Counted from the first letter of the stretch, positions 25,465 through 38,870 are shown. The stretch is DNA of 64,000 bases from Hermatobates lingyangjiaoensis (GCA_026182355.1 JAPFBL010000115.1:125001-189000), one strand, 5' to 3'. Translations and numbers: made by a program. Notes: generated by a model from the letters alone, not told the origin.

Positions 25465-25543
25465 TACTTTTTTAACATAAAGTCCACATTTAGGAGTCAC
25501 TCAACTACGCCATCATCCTTTACCTGGCTCCCATATAAAGTAA
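25465..25543 (+). repeat. flanking direct repeat, left copy (~75 bp)
   Basis: TTAACATAAAGTCCACATTT and the following bases up to CCCATATAAAGTAATC recur immediately after the Helitron at 26216-26290, with a few substitutions. The element therefore sits between two copies of its own flank. Confidence 0.75.
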
Positions 25544-26214
25544 TCTCTATATATAAAGTTCGTAAGTTTGTTTGTTTGTTTGTTCATCCATTTTCCGTGG
25601 AGTTAGAGACCTGAAATTAAATATATATTATTTATTACGTAAATAATGTTAAATTTAAGAAAATTATCACTATATTCCCAAAATTAGAGCTAGGGTAGCA
25701 AGTATCTTGCGTGCTCGTCGATGACAGAAGTGCAAATGTATTATAAATAATACAAATATATAATAAACTACTACATTAAAGGTTAAAAATGAATAATTCT
25801 AGAAACAAACTTGAACAAACAGTCAGATAAAATACGAATGTTCTAAGGTAATATTATAAAGACATTCCTTCCATTAATCTTATTTTATGTTAGGCAAATA
25901 AATTGAATATTTCAATTTACAAGTTTTGTTTTTTTTTAAATATATTTGATTATGTGTATAACTTGAATTGATGTTTTATTTATTTATATCATAAAATAAA
26001 TGATTTTTATTTTCTAAATATACTTACTGTGTATATATCTTGAATCAAGTTAAGAATACTATATCAAAAGCTTGGGCCATATAAGGATCTGTTTCCGTGC
26101 AATAATAACAAGAAACAACAATTAAAATTATCCCTCTCAATGATGTTCAGTGAATTAATTTCAATAACTATTGTTATCATATCTGAGTGATACAGAGGGT
26201 CACGGGTGGTCTAG
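25544..26214 (+). mobile_element. non-autonomous Helitron, copy B, complete ends
   Basis: The 5' end is TCTCTATATATAAAGTTCG. The 3' end has GTGAT-acaga-GGGTCAC then GGGTGGTCTAG followed by T. A TC start, a hairpin about 10 bases from the end, a CTAG finish and an A/T insertion site are the Helitron hallmarks. It contains one copy of the 135-bp unit seen at 18360. It has no Rep/helicase. Confidence 0.8.
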
Positions 26215-26295
26215 TTTTAACATAAAGTCCACATTTAGGTGTCAACCAATTATGCCATCAAACTTTACCTCCCATATGAAATAATCATTATATAC
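26215..26295 (+). repeat. flanking direct repeat, right copy
   Basis: Second copy of the ~75-bp sequence described for 25465-25543 (TTTTAACATAAAGTCCACAT, then CCCATATGAAATAATC). Confidence 0.75.
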
Positions 26296-28660
26296 TCGTA
26301 AACGTCAGATTGAGAAATTCATTGTTGCAAATATAAATCACCTTGCAAGTATGAATATTATCAAATTATTTCCAAAACATAATAATCAATATCTGCTGAA
26401 ATTACGTTTAGTGGTTGCTTCCTATGGGGGTTATTGAATTTCCTTGGCGATGAGGGACGTGTCCAGACAGCAATTGGTGAGTGAAAGTGAACGAGGTGAC
26501 GTCAATGCGTCGTGGCTAGTTACCCCTTGTTACTGAATGACCTGATGGTCCTAATAGGCAGACTGATATTCAACCTCATCACAGCCTCTATATTGCCTCA
26601 AATTACCATAATGCTTCCCAAATCTAGAGACAAAAAAAAAGAATTCTAGCATATCATCATATTCTTGTGCTTTTTAGCTACTCTTTTAATGCTTTTCCTT
26701 TTGTTCGAAACACCTTCAATTCCTTCAAATATCACATTTTTTCATATCAAAAGGCATATTTTTTCATACCTACACATATCATAAAAATATTTTAAATAAA
26801 CTCAGGAGGTAACAAATCCTGTAAATCATCATAAACTCAAAATGTTATCTTTTTTTTATTACCTCTATTCTTTATTTATAAAAGGGTACGTTATAATACA
26901 TTACCCTTTTATGTAAGGGATTTTACTTTTTAATTTTAATTTTTATTAAGGGATTAAGTTGATACATTACACAAAAAGGAACTAATAGTGTAGAGGAGCC
27001 CTATTGTTTGGGAGCAATACATGATGGGAAAGTCACTTTTTTTGCCAAAAACCTGTTTTTATACTACATTTTTTTCTCTTAAACAATTAATTCTAGAGTC
27101 TTGAAATTGTGATATTATCTTTGTATCTGCGAAAGAAATAAATGATAAATAACCTCAGATTTTTAAAAGGAGGAAAAATTTTTTTTCAATAAAGTTTAAA
27201 ATTTTTTACTTATAAATCAATCCGAAGATTTGCGAGAGCGATACAAACTATACCGTTTAACGGATCAAAATGAAACTATGCCTAATAATAGAACTTTATG
27301 TGGAGAATGAGTTAAGATAACTTGTTTCCAAATTATATTCACAAATGAGCTGTTAGAGTACATTTTCTATTTTCAGAAAATGTTTTTTTTTTGAAGCTTA
27401 ACGGCTCAAACCAATTATATATTCTACTAATATATAATTTTCAGACATTATATATTATATATCCAAAAAGCATGATATTAAGTTTATTTATAGTAAAGTT
27501 GAGTGTAGGCCACTCCAGATTTTGTTTTTGTTGATAATACTTTTATTTCTTAATTAGTTTAATTATATTTTTTATTTTTGTCCCATTCTATATTGCAAAA
27601 AGATTTGAACCTTATTAAACAAAATTAGTATAATATTTGACATTGAGTTAGGATAGATGTTTGCCCTTGACCATGAATGAGGTATGAGAAAAACGTACAG
27701 ACTAAGAATTATATTTATATAATTATAATTATATAATTATAATTATAATTATATTTATATAATACACGGTTTGTATTCATAAAGAATGGAAAACAAACGG
27801 AGAAAGAGTTTGAAAAAATTGTACAATTAGAACCTCAAAGCCGGAACTGGTTTCCTTGAAGACACAGGCCCATGATCAGGGTCCATAGTGGGTAATACTT
27901 ATTTTGTTAAGAAAGGATCCATAGTTCTTTTGTTAAGAACTATTTATTCATGGATATAAATTATGAAAACCATGTATCCATGTATACCAGCTGGAAGCGA
28001 ATCTTAGTTTGAGATTACTTTTTTTTTTTACTTGTTCGGAAAGCCTGGTTTTCGTTTGACATGATATATCAAAAGGAAGGTTGATATTTCAGCAAGGATG
28101 ATATACGTAACCCTAAATAAGAAGGGAAGTCACACCTTAATATTAGAAAAGACTAGCATGGGGTGTGAATCCCAACTAGCTGGGCTATTGTGAGGCAGCA
28201 GATAACATCTGCTCGATCATTAGCGCAAGGTCAAGTTATTACTTACGAATTCTCTTGACCCTGAGCTCCTCCATACTGCAATGAAATATATCTGCAAACT
28301 ATATTTCCACTGCTCTTCATTATCAATGCGCTTTTCACACTGCACCTATTTTCATTCTTCCATTCATTGATGACAAAGATGAAAGAATTTATTTATAATT
28401 TTGATAAAAGAAACGTTTATAATTTCTTTGTGATTATAAACAGATCTGGTTCGTGATATTATTGTTACTTGAGCTTTTATCATCTTTTATAAATTCTAAA
28501 CAATTTATTTCAACCATGTTATGAAAAGCAATTTACTCACCTTATTATTTGTCAATAAATATTTGTTGACAAATATTATTCTTCATCCCTTAAACTAAAA
28601 ATGCCAACTTTTACACAACTTTTCTTCTTGCTCTATTATTTACTGTTTCTTAGCTTACTC
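26296..28660. other. no supported gene; AT-rich
   Basis: It contains a self-similar TATAATTATAAT run at 27705-27760 and the dispersed block GTAGGCCACTCCAGATTTT at about 27505. Nothing coding was recognised. Confidence 0.45.
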
Positions 28661-28860
28661 TCAGTGTTAAATCACCGAAGTTAGTCAGAATTTGATGAGG
28701 TTAGCATTGGATGGGTGACTCCATGTGACGTTGAAGCCTCCCTTAATTGAATCGACTTATTCATGGACTAAATGGGTGCCCAATTAAAAGGCACCCAAAA
28801 TGTTGAACCCAAAAGGCGTTAAATCTCTATAAGGATGGCGTTAGGAAAAAAAAAACAACT
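28661..28860 (+). mobile_element. SINE with 5S-rRNA-like head
   Basis: GTTAAATCACCGAAGTTAG, then GGTTAGCATTGGATGGGTGA (28699-28718), matches the internal control region and 3' half of eukaryotic 5S rRNA, followed by a non-5S tail (AGGCGTTAAATCTCTATAAGG). The tail resembles 59285-59335 in this window. The 5' third of 5S is not recognisable, so it is a truncated SINE3-like copy or 5S pseudogene. Confidence 0.5.
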
Positions 28861-29344
28861 TTGCTACAAGTAAAGCAAGCATTGGACAAGAAAAAGAAAT
28901 TATTTTGAGTTTTTGACGAATTTTAAATGTAATATGGCAAACACCACGATATGATAGATAAATTATTTTAATTCTTTTCAATTATATGAGGATAAGTGTG
29001 GATTGGTATAAACAGAACCAACTAAGGAAAGGAAAATAATAAATAATGGAAGCATTATCAATGAAGATAGTAATACCTCTTTTATTTTCTTTATAATTCA
29101 TTTATTTGATTTCAGAAATACTTTAATATGACTCTCTTTTTGATGTATTTTAATTAAGAATACCTGTATTTTGATCATACCCATCATCTGCAGTCTACTT
29201 TTGTTGGCAACTCTCATGATATTCTATCCAAGAACTTATCAGATAGCAACAATCTTTCAGTGACAATGTATTGAGTCAATACTCACATTCTTTGCTAAGG
29301 TATCTTATTGTAACATGTTGAGTTCAGATATAGCTTGACAGTTA

Positions 29345-30291
29345 TCAATATATATAAAGTTCGTGAGTTTGTTTATTTGTTCACCCATTTTCCGTGGGTA
29401 TAGAACCTGAAATTATTATTATCTTTAGTTTTGTTGTGAGTGGCTTTGTTGTAGGTGTATTACATAATAACAAATCATATTAGTGGGTGAGGGTAGCTCA
29501 GTCGCTTGTGTACTCACCTCGACTTTCTACAATATTATTTAATAATATTTCTCATTGGAGGGTCAGGGGAGCCTATAATATATTATAAACTATTACGTTA
29601 GAGATTAAAATGAATAATTTTAGTAACAAAGTTGTACACAACTGTCAAAAAAAAAATACGAATATTCTAAGCTAATATTATAAAGACACATTCCTTTCAT
29701 TAATGTTATTTTATGTTAGGTAAATAAATTGAATATTTATTTACAAGTTTTGTTTGTTTTAACTATATTTGATTGTGTATATAACTTGAATTGATATTTT
29801 ATTTATTTATATCATAAAATGAATTATTTTTTTTTACTTATAAATTATTTTTATTTTGCTAAATGTACTTGCTGTGTATAAAAAGATTTCACATAAACAC
29901 GTAAAATAACAATCAATGATCAAACCACAATAAGAAAATGGGAAAAGAAGACTAAGATCTTTCATCCGTAACAAGCGGTCTTCGTCAGAGTCAAAAACCC
30001 TTTGATTTTGACTCTGGGTTTTTGACTCTGACGAAGACCGCTTGTTACGGTTGAAAGATCTTAGTCTTCTTTTCCCATTTTCTTATTGTGGTTTGATCAT
30101 TTACTGTGTATATATGTTGAATCATGTTAAGAATACTATATCAAAAGCTTGACCCATATAAGAATCTGTTTCCGTGCCTTAATAACAAGAAACAACAATT
30201 AAAATTATCCCTGTCAATCATGTTCAGTGAATCTATTTCCTTAACTATTGCTATATTTTCTGAGTGACACAAAGGGTCACGGGTAGTCTAG
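29345..30291 (+). mobile_element. non-autonomous Helitron, copy C, hosting a PLE dimer
   Basis: It starts TCAATATATATAAAGTTCG. It ends GTGAC-acaaagg-GTCAC-GGGTAGTCTAG and then T, a clean 5-bp hairpin close to CTAG. Internal order matches copy B except for a family A dimer inserted at about 29880-30105. Confidence 0.8.
29881..30105. mobile_element. family A inverted dimer inside Helitron C
   Basis: The arms share GATTTCACATAAACACGT (left only), TCAAACCACAATAAG and CAAGCGGTCTTCGTCAGAG. The right arm core is intact: GACT-CTGACGA, GACCG/CGGTT stem, GAAAGATCTT, AGTC. Insertion after Helitron decay gives a relative age. Confidence 0.8.
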
Positions 30292-30937
30292 TATCCAATA
30301 AAATTCAAATGGTTTATATTCGGGAAAAGTTATTTTAACTGAGGCTAAACAAAGTCGCTGTATTGCTAAAGACATATTTCGATGCATCCTGTTGTATCTG
30401 TTGTAACATTTGATAAGGCAGTTAAAGGTCTACTGAATACGAATCATTCGTGAAATCATGTTGGCTATTAGAGATAGGCGAAGTTGGGATTGAATTACCC
30501 AGACATCTGACGTAACATAAGATGACGGAAGAATCTAAGATAGTGGTAAAGCAATTCCCAGGTATGCCTAGATCTTGCACGTAATGGAGAAAGTTGTCAC
30601 TGTCAGATCTTGTCCAGCTTGATTCAATTCAACTGTATGATCTACGGTATGACTTGTATTAATACTTACTAACGTATTGAAACGAAAAAAATACTGATGT
30701 GGACAATTTCCTTTCACTACTCAAGAATTGGACGAAAACGTACAGCCGTGTGCACATATCCATAAATACAGAACTCAGGTGACTGTCGGTCTATCTTCAT
30801 CGTTCCTGTTAAACACTGCAGAAATGATCAAATAAAATTAAATTTGCCCAGGAGGGGTAACATATTTTTGAAAATTCCCTGATTAAGTTAAATCTTTAAA
30901 AATAAACTCATATATGACTACAATGGTATATAGGAAG

Positions 30938-31634
30938 TAGTGTTTTTAGAACTTTTTCTGTCAATTTTTTCCATGCTCTGTGTCTGTATACCACTAATAA
31001 ATCAAAATCAAATTAAATTGTGTCTTAAGGGGGCGGTTTCAAACCAAATTGTGTCTTAAGGGAGTGGTGGCGAATCAAATTGTGTCTTAAGGGGGAGGTA
31101 GCAAATCAAATTGTAAATTGTGTCTTAAGGGGGTGGTGGCAAATCAATTTGTGTCTTAAGGGGGAGGTAGCAAATCAAATTGTGGCTTAAGGGAGTAGTG
31201 GTAAATCAAATTGTGTCTTAAGGGAGTGGTGGCAAATCAAATTGTGTCTTAAGGGGGAGGTAGCAAATCAAATTGTAAATTGTGTCTTAAGGGAGTTGTG
31301 GCAAATCAAATTGTGTCTTAAGGGGGAGGTAGCAAATCAAATTGTGGCTTAAGGGAGTAGTGGTAAATCAAATTGTGTCTTAAGGGAGTGGTAGCAAATC
31401 AAATTGTGTCTTAAGGGAGTTGTGGCAAATCAAATTGTGTCTTAAGGGGGAGGTAGCAAATCAAATTGTGGCTTAAGGGAGTAGTGGTAAATCAAATTGT
31501 GTCTTAAGGGGGTGGTAGCAAATCAAATTGTGTCTTAAGGGGGAGGTAGCAAATCAAATTGTGTTTAAGGGAGTGGTCGAAAATCAAATTGTGTCTTAAG
31601 GGGCCGGTGGTTAAAAGAAGTTTGAGAAACACTG
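30938..31634. mobile_element. hAT-like element whose interior is a minisatellite
   Basis: The right end read on the minus strand is CAGTGTTTCTCAAACTTC. A possible left end is TAGTGTTTTTAGAACTTTTT at 30938. No matching 8-bp flanks were found. The interior is almost wholly the 31-bp array, and the last unit merges into the terminus. Confidence 0.45.
30999..31610 (+). repeat. 31-bp minisatellite, about 19 units
   Basis: Units read TGTGTCTTAAGGGGGAGG plus TAGCAAATCAAAT. I count 19 occurrences of the TTAAGGG landmark. Variants (GGGAGTAGTGGT with TGTGGC, GGGAGTTGTGGC, and units with an extra TGTAAAT) recur in a similar order, which suggests higher-order duplication. Confidence 0.9.
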
Positions 31635-34479
31635 CTCTATGGGTCCAACCATTTGACAAATCTTTTATGAATTTACTCACACATAAAGATTAAAACTTAT
31701 TAACAACTTTCATAACTTAAAACTTTCATAACAACTGCATTTATAGTGATTATATTATTAATAATTGTAATTATTTGTGAGACCAGTTATTAAAAAATTA
31801 TAACTATTTCTATTAAATAAATAGAAAATAAGGCAGATTTAATTAAGAATCGTCTAAAGCAAAGTGAATGAAATGCTATCATAGTGGTGGAGATAGGCGT
31901 GATGTGGTTATCAAGACGAGAGGATGTCCATTCACTTGTAGGAAGTGGCCTGGATTTAGCCGTGGACCAAAAATTCAACGCTCATGTTGACTTTCTTTGT
32001 TTTTGAAGCAAAGTGTGGACTAGTGCTTGTGTGCTATCAGCATTAGGCCAGAATACTTGATTTTTCATTTGGGGAATTGGACATTTTGAAAGTGTATAAC
32101 TTACTTCGGAGAAAAATGACATTTATAACTAACGAGGTATTGTAGAATAAATCTGCTAATACGATAGCCATAACAAAAATTGATGACATTATTCGCCTTT
32201 TGAACAGTGAAAGGAGAGAGGTGAAAGCCTATTAACTGTGAGTGTTGGAAACAGCAACTGATGTACAACTTTTGTTTTAACTCTTTCAAGTTATACCTTC
32301 AATCTTTTTACAACTGACTTTCTTTATTGTTTAACGATGAAATGTTATAGACTTATAAAAGGAAAAAATTAATGAATTATTAATAAATTTATAATCAGAA
32401 ACTCTCATAGATAATGCTACTTACTTAATAAGTTATACACAATTATATTCGAGTAAACAAGTTAGTATTAACTGATAAATTAACATTTTCATAAATATTG
32501 AAATTATTATTCTAATTTTGTTTGTTTTATAAAGTACACAATACTAGTACTCTTTTTAATGCTATGACCTGTTATTAAATATTACAGAAGTTTAAAATCA
32601 GAAGTTTTAAACAATGAATTGATAAATGTGAAACCAAAAACACCTTAAGATAAATGTTTTAATGACACATTTCATTTAAAGCAGGAGTCTCTACAGGGAT
32701 CTATGTCGACTCCTCAAGGGTCGTTTGAGAGGACTAAAGGGATTGATGATGATACTAAAGGGTCGATAAGTTCATAATGGAAAGAGGAATCAATAAATAT
32801 TAAGTGTTCACAATTGAGTTTATAAAAGCAGAAATACAGAATAGTAAACAAGATTCAAAAAGATATTGCTAAATAATAGATACATGGCTCAAGCTGGTTT
32901 TTTTTACATGCAACGTGATTCTGACAAAAACTATACTTGGAATAAAATTGGTGATTTGTAGCTAAAACTCTATGAATTCGAACCCAATATTAGTAATCTT
33001 ATTGTTGCTCAAAAAATATATTCCTTTCATTCATTTCATCAATTTTAGTAAAAAAGGTATATTCTAGTAAGTTAGCATATTCTTGTGTTATATTGTAGTA
33101 ACTTTTCATCAACAACAAAATACATTTGTTGTATTTAAGGCATTATGGCAAATATAACAGTTTCAGACAAACTGCCATAACTCTTTAATTTTATATGTAT
33201 CATACAGTCATTCAGAAATTTCATTGTGTGTGAGGAACCAGAATGCTTTGATTTGCACTTTTATGCAGGTCACCTAATTTTACACACTTGTAAAAGTCAT
33301 TAGATGCGCTATTAGAGTAAAAGCTATATGTAGCTTTTTACGTAAGATACGTAGAAAAAATATAAGCTATTGTTATCAATGTGAAAACACATGTTGATTT
33401 CAATGATGTTCTTATAGAGGGTTGTTTAAACAAAAAATATTTTGGGAAGAAAAATGTCAGAAACATGTAAGAAAAAATGTCGTTTTTCTCAATTTTATTT
33501 CATTTGATTTACTCAATGTAAACAATGTAAATAAGTGTAAACAAATACAAATATAACGAGTAAACCATATGTCCAGGATGATTATTCAGTTTTTACAGCT
33601 TTATTGCACTTTACCGTAATTGAAATATCATGCAATTTTTTTTCCTTAATTTTCTTTTCAATTTTTTGGCAAAATTTCATGATTTTTTAATCAGCCGTTT
33701 AGTGTCAAAAACATTTTCTGAAAACTGAAAATGTACTGTAATGTCCTTTTGGTTAATGTAGTTTTGAAAAAAATTATCACAATAATGTTCACTAAAAATG
33801 TTCTGTTTTTAGGAATAGTTTGATTTTGATCCATAAAACGGTATGGCTTGTATCGTTCTCACAAGCTTTCAGGGTTAAGAACAAGGCTTGTATCCAGATT
33901 GTTCAAAAAAGTGTGCCCTCCTTATAGCCAGGGCCCCTTGGTAGGCCCGTAATGTTGATATTCACCATGATTTGAAAATGGAATCCATAGATAGTTACAT
34001 CACTCGACTTACTACCAATGAATATAACAAACTACCTACTCATCCGAACCCGAACCTTCTTGTACAAACTCTAAATCCTGTCACCAATCTTCCTCAACCT
34101 CACTGAATAATTACTTCATCCACTGACTATCTGATACCTTTCTAACTAATGACTAAAATCATTGAAAACCATGACTAACAAGACCACATGACCGTGAATA
34201 CGACATTATTACTGTACAGACTAACTTAATATCTGACATGAATTACTGACATTCCAAGTTATAGTAGCACAGTAATCAAGTAGTAGAAGGCCTCTGGTCT
34301 GGAACTGCTAGTTATGATGTTCACTATAGTGCGCGGATATATTCGTTAGTTGGTCGTGGGAAGCTTTCAGTTTGAGTTATAAGTCAAACGTTTTACATTT
34401 TTTTAACATTTTATACATCATAAAACTTCTGCATGTGGAGACTTGTTCATTCACTTTTTACCGTACAATATTTAAAATA
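31635..34479. other. no supported gene
   Basis: ORFs of 62 codons on the minus strand (31790-32289) show no domain. No repeats shared with the rest of the window were recognised. Confidence 0.45.
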
Positions 34480-35175
34480 CGGTAAACCCTCACTTTTCGC
34501 GGAACCAAAGGCACCCGCGAAAAGTGAAAATCCGCGAATAATGGACGCGTCTTTATAAAAGCATCTAAAGCTCAAACAACGACCTTTCCAACAGAGAGAG
34601 AATCCTGATCTTACTGAATAATATACTATGTTGTAAATAAAAATGAAAAACAAAAAGAAAAACATAAAAAATTACGTCTTTACCGACTATAAGAGAGAAT
34701 TATACCCATAATGTATTGTGCAGTAAATAATAATGCAAGTAAATATAATAAAAAAAATTCGTAACTATCCTTTATTTTAATTTATAGATGAAAAGGCCTA
34801 GTTTTTGACTTCTATTTTTTGATATTTTTGTTATTCCCTTGTTACAATTGAATATGTTTTAATATTTTCATTAATTTTTAGTCCTTATTGAATATTTTTT
34901 AATAGCTTTTATTAACCTTTAATTTAATGCTGTAGAATATATTTTGACCCAGCAAGTCACTGGTTGTTTGATATTTTTCTCGATCGTACAAGAAGAATCC
35001 TGTATATTTTCTTCTCTAATACTAACTACTATACTTTTTTATTACGAGTTGTATTTTTTTTTATTTTTTACTGCAATTACAGTTGAATATTTTCTAATTT
35101 TTAATTGAACATTTCAGGACTCCGCGAAACACTGAACCTGCGAAAACTGAACCGCGAACTAGCGAGGGTTTATTG
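34480..35175. mobile_element. pogo/Tigger-like MITE, TA target site
   Basis: The left end is TA-CGGTAAACCCTCACTTTTCG. The right end, read on the minus strand, is TA-CAATAAACCCTCGCTAG. A second inverted block uses CGCGAAAAGTGAAAATCCGC and GCGAAAACTGAACCGCG. The interior of ~700 bp has no transposase ORF. Confidence 0.75.
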
Positions 35176-36768
35176 TAACACATAATAACTGATTGCTCTA
35201 CCTTAGAATTATTTATTATATATGACTAGTTCTTTATCTTGGAGTTTTATAGATCGTTATTTTTGTAATTAATTTATATTCCTCCTTGTAGACAATATTC
35301 AAAACTATGAGTGATAGCACGAAGGCTCACGTATGCTATGTACTTAAAAATATGTTTATATAAAAAAAGTGGGTCTCACAAAATGTTGATTGCCTGAAGT
35401 GTGGCACAGCTTGAAAAAGGTCGAAGAACGCATGCTCTCGTTCTGAAATACCTGGTATAATCTATCTCATTATCCATCCAATTATAGTGAATATCTTTTT
35501 CATTAATTACTAATTGAATTTTATTTAGATTGGATCACATTGTCAATTGGTTTTTCAAAAATAGGACATTCCTAGTAGATACGTGTCTTGGCAGTGCAGT
35601 TGCTCACGTCTTCACCAAGGATTCTTCGTAAATATCAAACAGTTTGGTCTACTTTCTAGTAAATCAACCAAATTAATAATTAGTCAGTTTTCTTTTACCG
35701 AATTTCTCAACTAGTTTGCTTAATACTTGTTGTCCCAGGCGGTCCTGTTTTCTAAATAAACAGGTTATGGTGATTAGGAACACTTAACTATGAATTGTTT
35801 ATTGATCGGTTTCAGAGGGTCCATTTATTATTAAGTACTTAAGCCTTTTGATAACACCGTCGGTAATGCAGACAAGGTTGAAGTGGTTTACTTGCTATCC
35901 TTTCACCTCATCTAAGGACGTTGTCCACGTCCTTTTAAAAAGGAAGTAGCTGGTTGTTTAGATGTGCCCAAGGTGGATCTCGTGGATTCACGCTTCCACT
36001 ACAGATTGCCATCAATTTAAATACCAACAAAAATGTTACATTCTAAGGAGATCTCATTATACTTCTGTTGGACCTTCATTAGGCGTGCTTGACTCTAACA
36101 TCAAAATTTGCAATTATCAATTAAAAAAAAAAATTGTAATATGGGCTAATCGCCGTCCCTGATGACTAAGTGTGTTTCCTTTATATTGATAGATCACTTG
36201 ACAGAAGGTGCAGAACATGCAGTAACTATACAAATCTGGGAGGGTCAATTTGCCACGCTGGTATGTGGGGGGAGGGGTGACATTAAAGAGGAGATAAGCA
36301 TAGGAAATAAAAGAAAACTAAATTGGTATTTTATACCAAAATATAATTTGCGATATTAATCTTTAAACTCTAATTATTATATGAAACAACATTTTAATTT
36401 CATGCATGCATAAGTGCGTATAAGCTTTCAGATAATGCAGGAGTATCCATTTAAACGAAAAACTTCGGAAAAGTAGTAGAGAAGATAACTTTCATAAAAA
36501 TGTTTACCTAATATTTATCATGCATTATCTCACTTCTGAATTCTATGCCTCAAAGCAATATCTGTAAATTCTCCTCTATTGCAGTGCACGAATTTTTATT
36601 TTTTCTGTAAAGAAATTCCTTAAAAACTGTTTTAATATGCCAGGTAGACTGGTCACATTTTGATATCCATTTTTGTTAATATGAAGATTAGCAGAGAATT
36701 AGGAGGGTTATCTCTTCAATGATGCCTCTAGGTAGGTTTAGATTGTAGTGGCTGTTCAAGAAGAGAAT
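35176..36768. other. no supported gene
   Basis: Two adjoining ORFs (35962-36162 and 36162-36359) show no recognisable domain and no good start context. Confidence 0.4.
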
Positions 36769-37042
36769 TCACATAGGCAAAAGTTTAGCCACTTGTGATA
36801 CCACACAATAAATATTCTACATTGAGAGTCCTGAAATTTGCCTAACTCAATTCTATTTTGAGTGGAGATCTTCAACGGCTGGCATCTTACAGGCTCGGAA
36901 CCGACGGCTTAACGTCCTCCCTGAGGGACGATGTGATCAGATTTTGTCACCTCTCATGTGAATAAATGGAGGTCCAGAATGAATATATAACACCAGATCG
37001 ACTAGTCCAAAGGTGAGCACGTCGCCATTGGGTTATCATATC
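36769..37042 (-). mobile_element. tRNA-derived SINE
   Basis: From the tail block CTTGTGATACCACACAAT at about 36800 to the head block AGGTGAGCACGTCGCCATTGG. Body blocks GGCTCGGAACCGACGG and GAGGGACGATGTG are preserved. The B box is decayed. Confidence 0.75.
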
Positions 37043-37696
37043 TTTAACTTAACTAGCCTTTAACTGGGCTATGATGTCTATAACAAATAAGACTACTTCA
37101 AATTGTTTAATTAGTATTGAATTTCAATAAGGCATTAATTTACACTTTGACGGTATCTTAAATGATAATGCTAATTTTCAAATCTGTTTAATGGAAATGA
37201 AATATTGTTTTTAGTCAAAATTAATTATTGTAAGCGAAGACGTCAAGTGATGTGACCCACAAACACAGTTATCTTTTTTTCACCGACGAATCTAGAATAG
37301 AATCAGGCTGTCGTCTCCACAATCGACACCCGGCCACTCTTTCTTCAGTTTCCTTTCACCACCATTGGTTCAAACTCCTTTTTTATGTTCTACAATGCGA
37401 CCTCTTTCCATAAGAAAAAACCGCCCGTATGTTTTGCACATGTCCTTCCTTTGCTCTCAATCTAAAAGATATGAATTAAAATACTCCTCTATTGCTTATT
37501 ATATTCAAGCAAGAGCCTTCAAATATAATAACTTTTATTAATCAATAAAAGAATAATATTAGCTTTTATTGAAATAGTTCTATGGATTTTTTAATACTTC
37601 TTAATACCACATTACTTAATCCAACCATAAATATTTTTAGATTATTTTAAGAAACTGTTGTATTTTTACATCACTCTATATCAGTATAAATATATT

Positions 37697-37925
37697 TAAT
37701 GATCAAACCACAATAAGAAATGGGAAAACAAGACTAAGATCTTTCAACCGTAACAAGCGGTCTTCGTCAGAGACAAAAACCCAACTGAGTCAAAAACCTC
37801 AGTTGGGTTTTTGACTCTGACGAAGACCGCCTGTTACGGTTGAAAGATCTTAGTCTTGTTTTCCCATTTCTTATTGTGGTTTGATGATTGATTGTTATTT
37901 CACGTGTTTATGTGAAATCTTTTTA
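37697..37925. mobile_element. family A inverted dimer, well preserved
   Basis: The left arm runs from 37700 (TGATCAAACCACAATAAG). The centre has CCCAACTGAGTC and CCTCAGTTGGG. The right arm ends TTTCACGTGTTTATGTGAAA, the family's terminal hairpin. The right-arm core has CTGACGA, GACCG/CGGTT, GAAA, palindrome AGATCT, T, and GACT/AGTC stem I. Confidence 0.85.
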
Positions 37926-38520
37926 TCTATGTATAAATATATTTATAAAACCTACTTAACTTAAAACATAAGGCTTAGAGCTGGGATAATTATCATAATT
38001 AGTACTGATAATTATCAAAATAATTATCAATTCTTTTGATAATTCTGCTAGAGCAAAGCAATTACGGTTCTATTTTCTTTACACATTTTAAAATTCATAT
38101 GATAAAAATTGACCTTGTTATATATTTGTGTTCCTTACAGTTTTAACAACTTTAGAACTCTGCACTAATAATAATAATTTGATGTGCTTGTGTTTAAATT
38201 ATCTAATTTTGATGAGCTGCAGGTCTATATATAAAATTGTAATTAGGATTCTTTTTGGACTCCTTTTATAGTTTGAAAATATTTCAATGTCTTTTCGTGC
38301 TATTGAAATATACATATTAATATTTTTACTTTCATTCAAACATTATATCGTAAAAGTACGAAAATTTTGTTCTTCGAGTGAAAATTTAGATATTGACTTT
38401 TTAATAGAAATACATGTTTTGTAACCTGTTTTGATATTAAAACGTGTACCCAGCTTTCCAGCCATATCACGGACATGTTTTGTAACCACCCTAAGCCCAA
38501 AAAAAGTTTAACAAGTTGAC

Positions 38521-38557
<37 letters not shown>
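38521..38557. repeat. (GT)n microsatellite
   Basis: About 17 GT units, in the minus-strand context of the dispersed repeat that begins near 38340. Confidence 0.9.
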
Positions 38558-38560
<3 letters not shown>

Positions 38561-38870
38561 ACCAAATTTCACATCAAATTACCATTAGCCATCAAACTGA
38601 ATACAAACTTGACAGTAGTTTTCCACTAGCTGGAATTATTTTACTGAAAAATATCGTTATTTACAATGTTTAACTCTGCTCACATATTTAAATTAAAATT
38701 GTTGTTGTTTTATATTTTTAGTTTGACATTTAATATTTGAAGCGATCCTATAATTATTATTCAAGACTATAATTATAATAGTCTTAAATTATAACTGATA
38801 CTTTGAATTTTTTGAAAACCGTGTTGAAATTGTGTTAAACTAACATCAGATAAACAGAAAACGTTTTATG

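Noticed and set aside
34447..34665. 72-codon ORF at the pogo-like MITE
   Set aside because: Crosses the terminal inverted repeat and has no transposase motif.
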